Shown: positions 34,035 through 45,386 of the stretch, piece by piece | How positions within the stretch are numbered: the stretch's first letter is position 1 | How the letters are laid out: every line of letters begins with the position of its first letter | Assembly: GCA_904066235.2 (NCBI GenBank) | Contig: CAJFCV020000002.1 | Location: 10,602,001-10,666,000, forward strand | Length of the DNA stretch: 64,000 nt | Reading direction: 5' to 3' | DNA from: Bursaphelenchus xylophilus | Lineage: Eukaryota; Nematoda; Chromadorea; Rhabditida; Aphelenchoididae | The notes under the pieces: model-generated | Database searches by the model: none | What the model saw: only the letters and a program-made list of their open reading frames with translations | Told to the model about the DNA's origin: nothing | Translations under genes and position numbers: made by a program

Positions 34035-34150
34035 ATTAATGAAAACATCAATTAATGAAAGTTTTAGTTCACGCTTTACAGGCGTAGCCGAGAAATTCAA
34101 CGATCTTTGTTGCCCAGAGAGTACTCGAAATGCGGAGAGTGGTCAGAGAT
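34035..34150. mobile_element. Family A fragment
   Basis: TGAAAGTTTTAGTTCACGCTTTACAGGCG...GAGAGTACTCGAAATGCGGAGAGTGGTCAG is the middle of the family A body, truncated on both sides. Confidence 0.6.
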
Positions 34151-35064
34151 TTGGCGATAATTCGGGTCTACAACAACCGTCTATAAAGAACCTGTCTGTA
34201 ACGAATAAATTCTTTGTCCCTGTGCGATTTGTTGTAATGAAGTTCCACTGTATCCATTTATGTATCATTAAGTTCTACTGTTCACTTTTTGACTATGGTA
34301 ATGCTAGAATTCTGTTTCTGTTCCTTTCGCATGACGCGTCAATCCAACATATTTTTTCTCGACTAAAAGTACACGATTTAAGTTCGGTTTCGGGAAATAG
34401 ATTTCCCCAAACTTTACTGTAAGTCTAATTCTCATGAAAAACATTTCATGTCAGTTCTGCATGGGCGCCTAATTAAATACGTTCAGGTGGTCCAGTGAAG
34501 AAAAGAAAAAAAATACAGCCAGTATCTTATGTCTTCGTTAAAAATACTTTTTTTTCTTTTTGTAAAACGAATCACTAACGTGTAGCACCTATATTGAAGT
34601 ATGCGATCTCTGAAATTGTTTGTTACAGGCAGCTCTTGTTGTCCGGGAGTTCGTTCTACAGAGATTCCAGTCTATTCTAGATAGCCTGTTTTCTACAAGT
34701 CCGTTCGCAAAGTCGCTGGATTGACTTGAGCGACATGAACTGTGCAAAAAAGGTCGGGTGCAGCCCAAGAACCCCTATCATTCCGTCGGGAGAATAATGA
34801 GCTCAATTTCAACCCCGCTGTTTAGTGTTGTATTGGGTTAAGCTTTGATGGACCACTAACCAGCGGTTACTATTCTTCAAGAGCTGTCTCATGGTATATT
34901 ATACAGTGAAACCTCTGCATAACGAACCACAACTTGTTATACAAGATCATCAAGATACGGAAGATAGTTTTGGCCTAAAATTGACGTTCGTGGCCTCTGA
35001 AAATGTTTGATAACAATACATGTCTTTCTACATTGTGCATACATATGTCATTTGGCGATGATAT

Positions 35065-35120
35065 CAGTCTGTCGGGAAAGTAACGAGCGCTGCGCTAGTC
35101 GCGTCGCTAGTAAGACATCC
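35065..35120. mobile_element. Family C end fragment
   Basis: ATCAGTCTGTCGGGAAAGTA starts a copy that loses similarity after about 50 bp. Confidence 0.6.
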
Positions 35121-35576
35121 ACCATTCGCGCCACAGTAACGTTTACCTTGACCGTCCTATTTAAAGTGTGTTCAGCATTGTTCATTCCAGAAATCCAACG
35201 TGTTGTGACCCACGTAAATTTCGCTTCGACACGCGAGCTTGGAACGTATTGATAGTCCAAAACATTTGCCAAAGACCCTTAATTAAATGACATTTTAAAA
35301 GTAATTGTTGTTTTCGATAAAGGTTTTGCAATAGGAATGATCGACTGGTATGACAACGTGACTCTACGCGGTGATTGTTTTGGAAAGAAACGAAATTCAT
35401 TGGAATATTACAGCGGGTTTAATAAACATAATGGAAAGCACATTTCGGAAATTAAAGGAGAGTTTATAGATGTTTTTTTTGTGTTTTGATTAAGGCCACA
35501 CAGAATACATGGCTTTGAGTTGAATAATAAATATGGTGTATAAAGGTGTATAGCAATCAAAACAAAGATTTTAGTT

Positions 35577-35685
35577 ACGGTGTGGCTCAGATGCAGTGAC
35601 AAAAAATGTATTATTTTGCTTCCGGGAACTACCAAAAATATAGCAAAATACCTCCCTTTATGTTTAAAAAACTCCGGTTTGAGGT
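35577..35685. mobile_element. Family B left half
   Basis: GGCTCAGATGCAGTGACAAA through ACCTCCCTTTATGTTTAAAA matches only the left arm of family B. Confidence 0.7.
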
Positions 35686-35938
35686 TCTTTATATCTCTGG
35701 TATCATTTGCATGTGTGTGTTTGTCGAGTCTAGACGTCAAACAAATGTAAAATTTGCTGTTTGTGCCATGATGAAAATCTTTTTTGACCACATGCACATG
35801 ATGGCCAAAAATTCACATCCTTGTTTGGGTTAATCAGACGACCATATTACACCACTTCGGTAGGGTCGAGTGGTCAAAATTTCAATGAGGGCCTTGTATG
35901 TCATACGAGGTGCAGTGGAACCTCAACAGCCAAGAAAA

Positions 35939-36236
35939 TATCAGTCTGTCGGGAAAATAACGGCGGATTGTCGCAGCAAAATGTCTCGCCTCGCCGCTAT
36001 CGCGCACCAAATCCCAAGCCGCGGCTTGCAGTCGCAGAGCGATGATGAGCGACTCCGAGGCGCGACGATCCGCCGTTTTTTTCCCGACAGACCGATAATG
36101 AACACTCTTCTGCAATCGAAAATCGCGTCGCCGTCGAGAAAATGAATTGTGTCGCGGCAAAATCAAATTTTCTTTCACTTCAGCGACGCGATCGGTGCAG
36201 CGACAATGTGCTCATTATTTTCCCGACAGACTGATA
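35939..36236. mobile_element. Two overlapping family C-type hairpins
   Basis: A variant copy (35939-36100, with CGGCGGATTGTCGC paired to GCGACGATCCGCCG) shares its terminal GACAGACCGAT with a more typical copy that ends TATTTTCCCGACAGACTGAT. Confidence 0.8.
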
Positions 36237-37057
36237 TGTAATCCTGTTTATATGTAAAAAACCTTTCCTTTGTAACAATGTCGGACAAAATACAGTAGTA
36301 AAAGTTACTGTAAATCACATTTCTGAGGCATTTCGGATATTACTAAATACCTCCCTGTCTAGCCGAAAATAACCTTCTTCTGTGGAGTGGGCGACAAAAT
36401 TGCCCTTTTGCAGAGAATAGCGTATTGTTGTACAGCCATTTCCACGCCATGTTGCGACTTCATCAGGCCGAAAAAACGTCGGACCAAGGGTTCATTTTTA
36501 ACTTTATTTCTCCATGTATTCGAAAGATACGTTATATATTTTGCATAATCACCCGCATATTTCAGAGTAATTGCCGTTCTCTCGGGAAAAGGTTGATGTA
36601 TTACCATTTCCTATTCCCTTTTTGTTGCTAAATTTTTCCTGGTTTCCAAAAAAACGGATAATTTTGCAAACATTTTTAAGGCTCTTGAAAGGGCTGTAGG
36701 CACAAGTGTTTCCAACTGTAAATTATTTCTGCAACAATTACTCCAAGTAGAGCTTTTTGAATGCCAATGTGTTGATTAATAAGGCAATACTTGAAATTCA
36801 TTTTTATGTAAAAATCTATTAAGAAAAGGATTACTGTAGATTTAAAAGGTCATAGAAATTTTTTAGAGATACCCGGAATTACAGGGTCTTACAAAAAACG
36901 TGAAGGAAAGTGGAAGGCTATAACTTTCGGCGGAGGCGGCGCAGAGACTTCGTATTTGAAATATGTATTTTTAAAAGACATAAGTTTTTGTCTACGAAAT
37001 AATAAGCTCTTAAAGTGCAAACTGAGGTCGCTACGACCTTCTGAAGTAGAGGCATCT

Positions 37058-37277
37058 CACGGCAACCCGAAATAGAAGAAAAATGTTTCCCGCCCACTTT
37101 TGAGTTTCGTCCAAACGAAGTGTCAAAATTGACGAAAGAAATAAAATAATTCCGAGAAAAATATTTTTCGGTCGGAAAATCCCACGAAAAATTCTTTTCT
37201 GACATTTCGTTTGAATTCAACCAATACAAAATGGGCGAAGGGTCGAAAGGAGCCAGGAAACACTTCGGGTTGCCGTG
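37058..37277. mobile_element. 220 bp MITE with 5 bp target duplication (copy 2)
   Basis: CACGGCAACCCGAA...TTCGGGTTGCCGTG flanked by CATCT on both sides (37053-37057, 37278-37282). The uninterrupted pre-insertion sequence survives in inverted form in the other arm of the host foldback (GGGGTAGAGATGCC near 38195). Confidence 0.92.
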
Positions 37278-37295
37278 CATCTCTACCCCGAAAAC

Positions 37296-37945
37296 CAGGG
37301 GCCTGTCCCACTAACAAAGCGTAGCGCGAATCACGAATTGGAAGCGCGAAAAATCATGCAAAAGCGAGAGAGGTGAGAGAAAAAGCGGGCTCTCTCAGAA
37401 ATCCGCGCTACGGTTTTTTTGTGCAAAATACCGAAATTTTTTTACTTTTTTTACCGTAACTCCTTTCAATGATGTCCGATTCACATGATTTTAAAAACCG
37501 TGAACAGAGGAGACCCACAGCTTCTAGAAAATGTAAATTTTGTTCGCTTTAACGCGGATTAAGGCTCCCCGCCAAGACGAATTACAATTTACTCATGGAA
37601 AATCATGATTCGAAGTCATATTTTCAAAAAAAAACTTATCATTAGCTATTTATCGTAACTTCCACAGCTCATATGCGAATTTATCAACCCGAGTTGCCCC
37701 TCCCAAGCCCAATGTTTGGTCTCCTCTTGTCATAATTTTCTTGGTGACAAAAAGGTGTGTTTTGGAAAAAAAAAATTATAGGTAAATTCTCCACTCATTC
37801 CTCAGAGACGTTGAAACAAACTATTCAAGCCAAACTACCCCTCTTACACCCAATTTTAGTCACCCCTTGTCATAATTCGTTTTATAACAAAAAAGTTGCT
37901 TTCATATGGCAAGGCGCTACGCTGGTTAGTGGGACAGGCCCCAGG
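37296..37945. mobile_element. Nested foldback with GGGCCTGTCCCACTAAC ends
   Basis: GGGGCCTGTCCCACTAACAA and GTTAGTGGGACAGGCCCC are inverted termini, extended by GCGTAGCGCG/GGCGCTACGC. The interior is AT-rich with no coding frame of interest. Confidence 0.75.
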
Positions 37946-38899
37946 TTTTTTCGGTTGAAAATGATCGAGAAATTTCGGACCTTTTCGGTTGAAAATCATC
38001 AGGAAATGTCGGATTTTTTGGGGGTTTCTTGATGTAGTCTTTAAGATAATTTGTAAATGTTGGCACTTTTCTCCTATTTTTCAACATCACCCATATCGGA
38101 ACCCCCCAAAAAATCCGACATTTCCTGGTGATTTTCAACCGACAAATTCCGAAATTTCTCGATCATTTTCAACTGAAAAAACCTGGTTTTCGGGGTAGAG
38201 ATGCCTATATATATATACGACCATATCGAAGGTCGTAGCGACCTCAGTTTGCACTCTAAAAGCTTGTTATTTCGTAGACAAAAACTTATGTCTTTTAAAA
38301 ATACATATTTCAAATATGAAGTCTCTGCGCCACCTCGGCCGGAAGTTATAGCCTTCCACTTTCCTTCACGTTTTTTGTAAGACCCTGTAAATCTACTTGT
38401 TCTAAGTAGAGATTTGGATGGCAACGCTTAAATTGTACGGTAATACTTCAAATTCGCTCTAAAAATCTCTTTGAAAAAGGATTACTGTAGCTTTGAAATG
38501 TTAATAGCTTTTTTACGTGAGCCACCTGGTTTTTGAGCCTTTTTCAATAGCTTAGTTACTGTCACCCTTACTTGGAAGTCCATAAAAATAAAAATAATTG
38601 CTATGGATTGACTTTGGATTAGCGAGTGGCCACACGCTACACTTGAAACTGTCACCTGAGACTATTGTTTGGTCCTTAGTATATGGTAATTTTTAGAATT
38701 AGCGTTGCTTCAGGAAGCATATGATTTTTGGTTATTGCCGGATTAACGTAAATTTTCAAGTGGATCCCATAAAAGTGTATGAAGGTTTTTGGCATGAGTA
38801 GAGGATTACAAGTGTTTCATTTTAATGGTACGTACTTTGGAGGGAAAGCAGCCTACTGTGGATTTGGCGTCGCAATTTTTGCAGGAAAACTTGGAGGGC

Positions 38900-38985
38900 C
38901 ACATTCAAAAGCAGATGTCCCGGGCAGTTTGGGACATTTGCGGGCTAACGACATTTGCGGGAAGCCGACACTCGAGGACCTCTAA
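38900..38985. repeat. Small copy of the GCGGGCA repeat
   Basis: GGGACATTTGCGGGCTAACG and ACATTTGCGGGAAGCCGACA match the unit of the large array at 48215-48970, some 9 kb away. Confidence 0.8.
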
Positions 38986-39017
38986 ATTTACTAGAAGGTT
39001 CGCTCAGTTTTCGTCTA

Positions 39018-39271
39018 CAGTAGGGACCTAATCCAGTGGCAAAAAGCGTACCATTTTGCATCTAGGAAGTATCAAAAATGTGGCAAAATACCTCCCTCTC
39101 CAGGTGATAAAACTTCGTTTTGAAAGGCGCCCCCTCTTCCTCACAAAAAGAGCGGGCGCGCCCTTCAACGAAGTTTTTTCACTTGGAGAGGGAAGTATTT
39201 TGCCACATTTTTTTGATACTTCCCGGATGCAAAAAGGTACGTTTTTTCCCACTGGATCAGATACGTCACTG
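39018..39271. mobile_element. Family B hairpin
   Basis: TACAGTAGGGACCTAATCC and GGATCAGATACGTCACTGTA ends, with TA at each side. Confidence 0.88.
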
Positions 39272-39689
39272 TAGCTTTCACATGGGCAAAAAACGGATGC
39301 TCGGAAATGTCAGTCGTTTTCCAAAACTTCCAAAGAATCAGCAAGGCTTTTCACCCTGTTTCTCGCAAAGTGGTTGCCCAAAAGTTCATCAAAAACAAGT
39401 TCAAATGCGCATTTTTTGCCTGTCCTCTTTTCACTGTAAGAACCAAAAACCGGTCGCTCTAGAAAGTGCATTTTCTGGACATGCTCTGGATTAGTTTTTT
39501 CCTTTTCTGCCACACTCAACGGTTAATTAGCGGCGACAAAGTTGGGCTGTCGTGACTCGACGAGAGTGCTCTTTGAAGTGTCAGCGAAAAATTGTTGTGG
39601 TGTAACGGAAGTCGGCTTTACTTGTAAAAAACGAGTTGTTGGTCGAAATTGCAAATTTTTCTTGCTTTTAAATCATCAAGCGTTTTTTT

Positions 39690-39990
39690 CTGTGGAGGTC
39701 CATCTTGGCCTAAAATGGAATTTTGGAGTTGTAGGGAGTAATGTCTCCACAAAAAATCACTTTTTCCAAGCCAAACTGACACAGATATGGCCAAAAAGTG
39801 CTTTTTCTCCGATCGCTCTCCGCATTTCGTGTTCATTCTCGGTCGTCAAAGGCCCTTGAATATCTCTGCGGCACTTGCAAATCGCGAACAAAGATTTTCA
39901 GACATTGGTATGCGGCTTATGTACGACGTATGTGCAAAATTTGAAGGAAATCTGAGCACTGCACTTGGCATCCTTCCCTTGTCATCTTTC
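39690..39990. mobile_element. Family A half-element
   Basis: GTAATGTCTCCACAAAAAAT, GGCCAAAAAGTGC, CGGTCGTCAAAG and TCTGAGCACTGCACTTGGCA are in family order, with only one arm present. Confidence 0.55.
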
Positions 39991-40351
39991 TCGTATAAAA
40001 CGTCCCCTAAACTGTAATTGGGCAATTGGCCGACGGTCGAAGACTGTGGTATTTAGAACCTTTAAGGACATGAAGGAAAAACATAATTAGATGTTGGTTG
40101 CGATTTAGAGAAGGCTGTAATTTCACTCTGACATACTAAGAACGTGTCATGTTGCATAGCTTGGAATAACAGAAAATTTGTTTGCAATTACATGTAAATT
40201 ATGCGATTTCGTTATAATTGTCATCGCTTAATTGGCGAAAACATGTGAGTTTTTTGTACTTTCGGCTTGTGCTATTTGTAGGGCAAGTAACCATAATTGC
40301 GATGTAGATTGGAATACGGTAAAGTTTGGGTCTCCAGCGAGGATTTCCTTA

Positions 40352-40565
40352 CAGTGAGGGACCTGATCCAGTGGCAAAAAACGTATCATTTTGCATCCGG
40401 GAAGTATTAAAAATGTCCCAAAATGCCTCCTTTCCTTCACAAAAAGAGCTGGCGCGCTTTTGAAATCGGAGTTTTTTCACTTCGAAAGGAGGTATTTTGC
40501 TGCATTTTTGATACTTCCCAGATGCAAAATGGTACGTTTTTTTGCCACTGGATAAGGTCCCACTA
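40352..40565. mobile_element. Family B hairpin
   Basis: ACAGTGAGGGACCTGATCC and GGATAAGGTCCCACTATA ends; the apex is shorter than usual. Confidence 0.88.
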
Positions 40566-41074
40566 TATTAGAATGCGAATGGATGCAAGCGTCTGAATTT
40601 TATTACTTCCTGGATGCAGTTAAATGCCTTTATTGTTATACGATCCTGCGCGGGACCGCAAGAGGGATGACAAGATGACAAGGTCTATATATCCTTTAGG
40701 CGCACTAGTAGAGCAAAAAGCCATCCGTTTCCCTAGTCATCCTCTAGTGTCATGTTTTAACTTATCATTGCATCATTGCCGTAGCTTCTAAAAAAACGCA
40801 AACAGAAGATTTTGATGACATGGTTGAGCTTTTACCAACGTACGGGCTGAACGATAATTACACCTTTTGAAAAGCTTTACGATCTCTCTAAACTGGAAAA
40901 AAGATAAAATGGGGCCACAACAAACAAAAATTAAAGGCCATGATTGTGTTTTGTTATTTTTGGGTAAAACCTTTGAAGATTTTTGATTTTTTTTACAATT
41001 TTTGCTCTGCTATGACAAAAAACTCTGGGCTCCGACTTTTCGGATTAACAAAAAATCTTTCGATAAGAGGTTGT

Positions 41075-41213
41075 ATCAGTTTGTCGGGAAAATAATGAGC
41101 ACTCTGCCGCATCGCCGCCGAGAAAATGAATTGTGTCGCGACAAAATCAAATTGCTTTTCAATTCAGCGACACGATCGCGACATTGCCCTCATTATTTTC
41201 CCGGCAGACTGAT
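41075..41213. mobile_element. Family C hairpin
   Basis: ATCAGTTTGTCGGGAAAATA and TATTTTCCCGGCAGACTGAT ends. Confidence 0.9.
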
Positions 41214-41493
41214 ACGACCACTTGTCACGGTTCGGCGGAGGCTCGGCGGAGACTCGCAATAAGACCGCTTTTTGGACTCCGTAGTTTTATCTGGATATTA
41301 TTGGAGTAACACGTGTAAAATAACTCTAACTAGGTGGTACACTCTCCTAAGACCTGAACAATCTTATTATTTCTATATTAACGAAGTCTTTCTCCTAGCC
41401 TCTTTCATACCTACACCTACAAACCGAAGCGAATCAAGGTATGACCCAAAAAGTCGTAGCATCAAGAAATCTGGGTTCCCGAGCATTCACAGT

Positions 41494-41650
41494 ATCAGTC
41501 TGTCGGGAAAATAACGAGCGTAATGTCTTTGCGTCGTTCGTGTCGCTGAACTGAAAAGCAATTTGATTGTCCTGCGACGCAATTGATTTTCTCGGCGGCG
41601 ATGCGATCTTTGATGCGACAGAGTGCTCATTATTTTCCCGACGAACTGAT
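41494..41650. mobile_element. Family C hairpin (reverse orientation)
   Basis: ATCAGTCTGTCGGGAAAATA and CCCGACGAACTGAT ends, with the internal order reversed relative to the copy at 41075. Confidence 0.9.
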
Positions 41651-42305
41651 ATATGACAATATTACGGACATAAAAAATGCCGTTTGCAAAAATCGTATTG
41701 CATCATCTCCATACCCCTCTACTTGTTTGTTATTTTTGACCTTTTCTCCACCGCAATGGGTCATAAAATTAAGTGGGAATTACTACACGGTAAACTAATC
41801 AGCTTAACCCGTTGAAATATTAGCTCATGTCATAATTAAATAATATAAGATTGTCTCATAAAAAGTCGGTTTCCCTACAGAAACACATTATACGATACGT
41901 TGCATTTTTTGCGGCGCGTTTGCAGCACGAAAACGGGATTCGTGCCCTCAGGGCATTTGCGTTCGAGCGCCTCGAAATAACCAGAGTCTATTCGAGGAGT
42001 GTCGCGACAGTTTTTTGTCGTCGTATTGTGGGTGGTCTTGCACTTTCTGAACCGCCGTCCCACAATTTGACGTGGAGAATTTGGCGAAAACTTTGAAAAC
42101 AATGACAATTTTGAATATTAATTCTAGCTACAAATAATCTTAAAAGTTCGTTTGAAAACAGACGAGAAATGCAGGGGGAAAGTTACATACATAATTTTTG
42201 AGGAAATTTTTAAAAATTACGCTAGGATTTTATGAGACTGTCGAGAAAATAATGAGCGCAATGTGCGAATCGTGTCGCTGTAGCAAATGGTTGTTCTAGG
42301 GACTA

Positions 42306-42448
42306 TATGTCTGTCGGGAAAATAATGAGCACTCTGTCGCTAAGCCAAACGTGTCGCTGAAGTGAAAATAAATTTTCTTGTCGCGACACAATCCATTTTC
42401 TCGGCGTCGATGCGACGGAGGGCTTATTATTTTCCCGACAGACTGATA
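42306..42448. mobile_element. Family C hairpin
   Basis: ATGTCTGTCGGGAAAATAAT and ATTATTTTCCCGACAGACTGAT ends. A truncated second copy precedes it (about 42236-42290). Confidence 0.88.
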
Positions 42449-42972
42449 TTCGTAGATTCAACGCGCCTTGAATCGCTTTGCGGCGGCCGGTACGCAAGGC
42501 GAGAAGAGTCTGTCATACCAAAAACCTACATACTTTGTTTGCGAAGGAGTGACTTTTGGTGTTTACTTACACTTGCAAAAATGTCGAGGTGCGAGCGGCA
42601 GCCCAAAAAAGCCTATTGCACGGAGCAAAAACCAAGAAATTGCAGAAAGCAAAGTGAACTTTTGTTTTCGCACAGTGAATGTCACCGAAACCACTCTAAC
42701 AATTTTGCGTACGGGTAACTTTGTCTCGTATCTTTGTGAATGTCGCTGTCAGGGTTAAAGCAAATTATAATAACGTGATTTTCCGCACTTTCCGATGGAC
42801 CTTCCAAGCAATTAAGATTGCAAAGGACAGTGCGGCCTAAGAATCCCCATAATTTTTGCCTGGCTCTGAGCTAAAAATCATGAATTTGTTAGAAGGTCGT
42901 GATCTATACATATTTTGCTAAAGTTTTATCAAAAGCGTGTTGTCGCACGTTGACTCGAGGAACCTCTGTGGT

Positions 42973-43128
42973 ATCAATCTGTCGCGCAAATAATGAGCAC
43001 TCTGTCGCAGCGAAAATCGCACCGCCGCCGAGAAAATGAATTGTGTCGCAGGAAAACCAAATTGCTTTCCACTTCAACGACACGATCGGCGCAGCGACGT
43101 TGTGCTCATTATTTCCCCGACAGACTAC
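42973..43128. mobile_element. Family C hairpin
   Basis: ATCAATCTGTCGCGCAAATAATGAG and CTCATTATTTCCCCGACAGACT ends, with more end mutations than other copies. Confidence 0.88.
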
Positions 43129-43419
43129 TATTTTTTTAAACTTAACTTATTTACACAGTAAACGACTATTTATTTTGAAATTAGTTTCAAAATTTTCATC
43201 ATTGGTTTTCAAACACCATACGAAGAGCATCATAACCATCCCGTACCCTCTACCGTTTCGCAACAATTGACCATTGGCCTTGTCACGGAAACGTGTTTGT
43301 TTAATCTATGTTTCAAGTACGAACAATAAACAGTACAGCGGACTGTTTTTCGCGGAATTTTTTTTCAAGTTGTAATAAACTTTGCGGTAAAAAACATCCG
43401 TTCCTTTTTCGTAGTTTAG

Positions 43420-44020
43420 GTCTCACCGCGAACTTGGCATTCCTCCGAAATTCGTTGAAATTCAAAAAAGTGCAAGCGATAGACTGATTGCACGTTTCGA
43501 TTGTACTTTTGTTGGGGAATTAACATTTCGTGAGGTGAGGTCTGGACTTTTTCTGGAAAGCTCTGGGTCGCGACACAAACTTTGGCATTCTGCCCAATCG
43601 ACCAACTTGGGTGGTTTTATGTTGAAACTTAGTAAAGCCACGAAATCTCACGTTGTTCCTGCAGCATTGGATATGATTTTGGTGTACTAGGACTTAATCT
43701 TATTTCCAGGATGACTTTTGGGTCCCAGCACGAAAATTGGCATTCTGCCCAATTGACAAAATAGGATGATTTTATAGCACAGAATAGTTATTACGTTTCA
43801 TTCCCGTTTGCAACCATTTTTACATTGATTTGACGCTTCTTTGAAAAATTTGGGTCCCGCAACGAAAATGTTAAATTTTTTGGTGAAATTGAAAGCTCGG
43901 AAAGTTTATGTTGTTACTGCGGTATAGTGTCTGTTTTTGCTGTTCCAGTAGCTAATTTTATATCCAGGATGACTTTCGGGTCCAGCACGAAAATTGGCAT
44001 TCTGCCCAGATCCTTCAAAC
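43420..44020. repeat. Degenerate tandem repeat, GGGTCCCGCAACGAAAA-type
   Basis: Four diverged blocks at irregular spacing contain CTGGGTCGCGACACAAACTT, GGGTCCCAGCACGAAAATTG, GGGTCCCGCAACGAAAATG and GGGTCCAGCACGAAAATTGG, three of them followed by GGCATTCTGCCC. Single copies of the word lie near 7787 and 46797. Confidence 0.65.
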
Positions 44021-44594
44021 CGTTGGGAAATTGACAGTAATATAACATTTCATTGCAATAGGCTCCTCTAAGACTTTCAAAACCCTATTGGCACTACTTT
44101 CATTTCGACAACATTAACAAATTGGACTACAATAACCCAACTAAAATCTTTTTCTTGCTAATTACTGTAGCATTGTCACAGCCGCAAAATAAGGTTACTC
44201 AAGTTAATTAACACGTGCTTGGCGACAAACACACGGAAATCGCCGTTGTCAACTTCCGGCTCGCCCAATTCTCTGTAGGTAGTCGTCTTTTTATGGGCGT
44301 AGAAAGTGTAGGGCCTGTTTTTATGGGTCGCATTACACCGACCCCACAAGTCATGGCCCTGTTTTTGGGGGCTGGAGAAGTCGTTGCGTGCCTGACGGGT
44401 ATATAAGCGACCATTCTTTGTTACGAGGCTGTTTTATGGCGGCGGTCAAGCGATCAGAGCGCATGGGTATGCCATTACGGTTGGATTCGGAGTAAGGGAT
44501 GTTTGATTTGTATACCCAACTGTGTAGGTTGGGTATTGCATGTTGTTAGCATCTGCAGAAAAGGCGATTGCTAACAATTTGTAATTTCAGACTA

Positions 44595-44930
44595 ACAGGG
44601 GAAGTGCACTTCAAGTGCGACGCTCAGATTTTGATGAAACTTGACATAACTTAAGGCTAACTTTTTCTATGACATATGCTAGTCTTCGAGCTCGCGCTTT
44701 GCAGAAGTAACCCTGATTTTAAGATTTTTTAATAACTTGAAGCATGGGCGAATCTAGGGTGGAGAAGTACCCCAGAACCCTAAACTTTTTTGTTGGATTT
44801 TTTATGCGAATATTGACATTAAAGTTTCATACATGTTTCTACCGTAGAGGGTAATGTTTCCATAAAAATAGCATTTTTTCAGCGCGAAACTGGCAAAGAT
44901 AGGGCCAAAATATATTTTTCTTCAGATTCT
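44595..44930. mobile_element. Family A half-element
   Basis: It begins ACAGGGGAAGTGCACTTCAA then GTGCGACGCTCAGATTTTGA and runs through GAGCTCGCGCTTTGCAGAA to CTACCGTAGAGGGTAATGTT. The second arm is missing. Confidence 0.7.
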
Positions 44931-45386
44931 TTCCATTGAAGTATCTGACATAGTCCGTTATAACCAGTTTTCATTATGCCGCAAGTTGTAGAAGGTCTGC
45001 TGTGACGAACTAAATCTTATTGTTCCGCGTTACATTTACATTTTGATACCGTGCGGCCGTTTTGAAAGGGCCGAGTGTAAACCGGACAAAAACGGGTTGT
45101 AACCCTTCTGACATTAACTTCATTGGACTTTTCAAAGAGTCTGATTCGCGTTTTTCTTGGAAGTCCAATGTGCCGATTTTCTTGAACCATTGTTTTTGGC
45201 CTACGTTTCAAATTTCGCGAACGCAATTTTAAAAAAATCCGTATTTACGTAACGTGTCAATAATATTGTTGTATATCAGGTAACAAAAAATTTTTTTAGC
45301 TATCAACAATAAAAAATCTCAATTTCAAGAAAGTGATTCTTGCCTCTGCTCCTCACCATATCACACTTTAATTTACCAACCTAACC

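Larger units (their letters stand above)
36881..38391. mobile_element. 1.5 kb foldback element carrying nested insertions
   Basis: The ends TTACAGGGTCTTACAAAAAA and TTTTTTGTAAGACCCTGTAA are inverted, and the arms of about 170 bp share GACATAAGTTTTTGTC and GCAAACTGAGGTCGC. Inside are the 220 bp MITE (37058-37277), a further foldback (about 37296-37945) and tandem/inverted CGGTTGAAAATGATCGAGAA units (37946-38180). Confidence 0.85.
33975..45386. other. Repeat-dominated gene-free region
   Basis: No multi-exon gene could be supported over 11.4 kb. The region is a mosaic of family A, B and C elements, a TTCGAA-element end fragment (about 34640-34765), nested foldbacks (36881-38391) and degenerate repeats (43420-44020). 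The remainder is AT-rich DNA without recognisable content. Confidence 0.6.
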
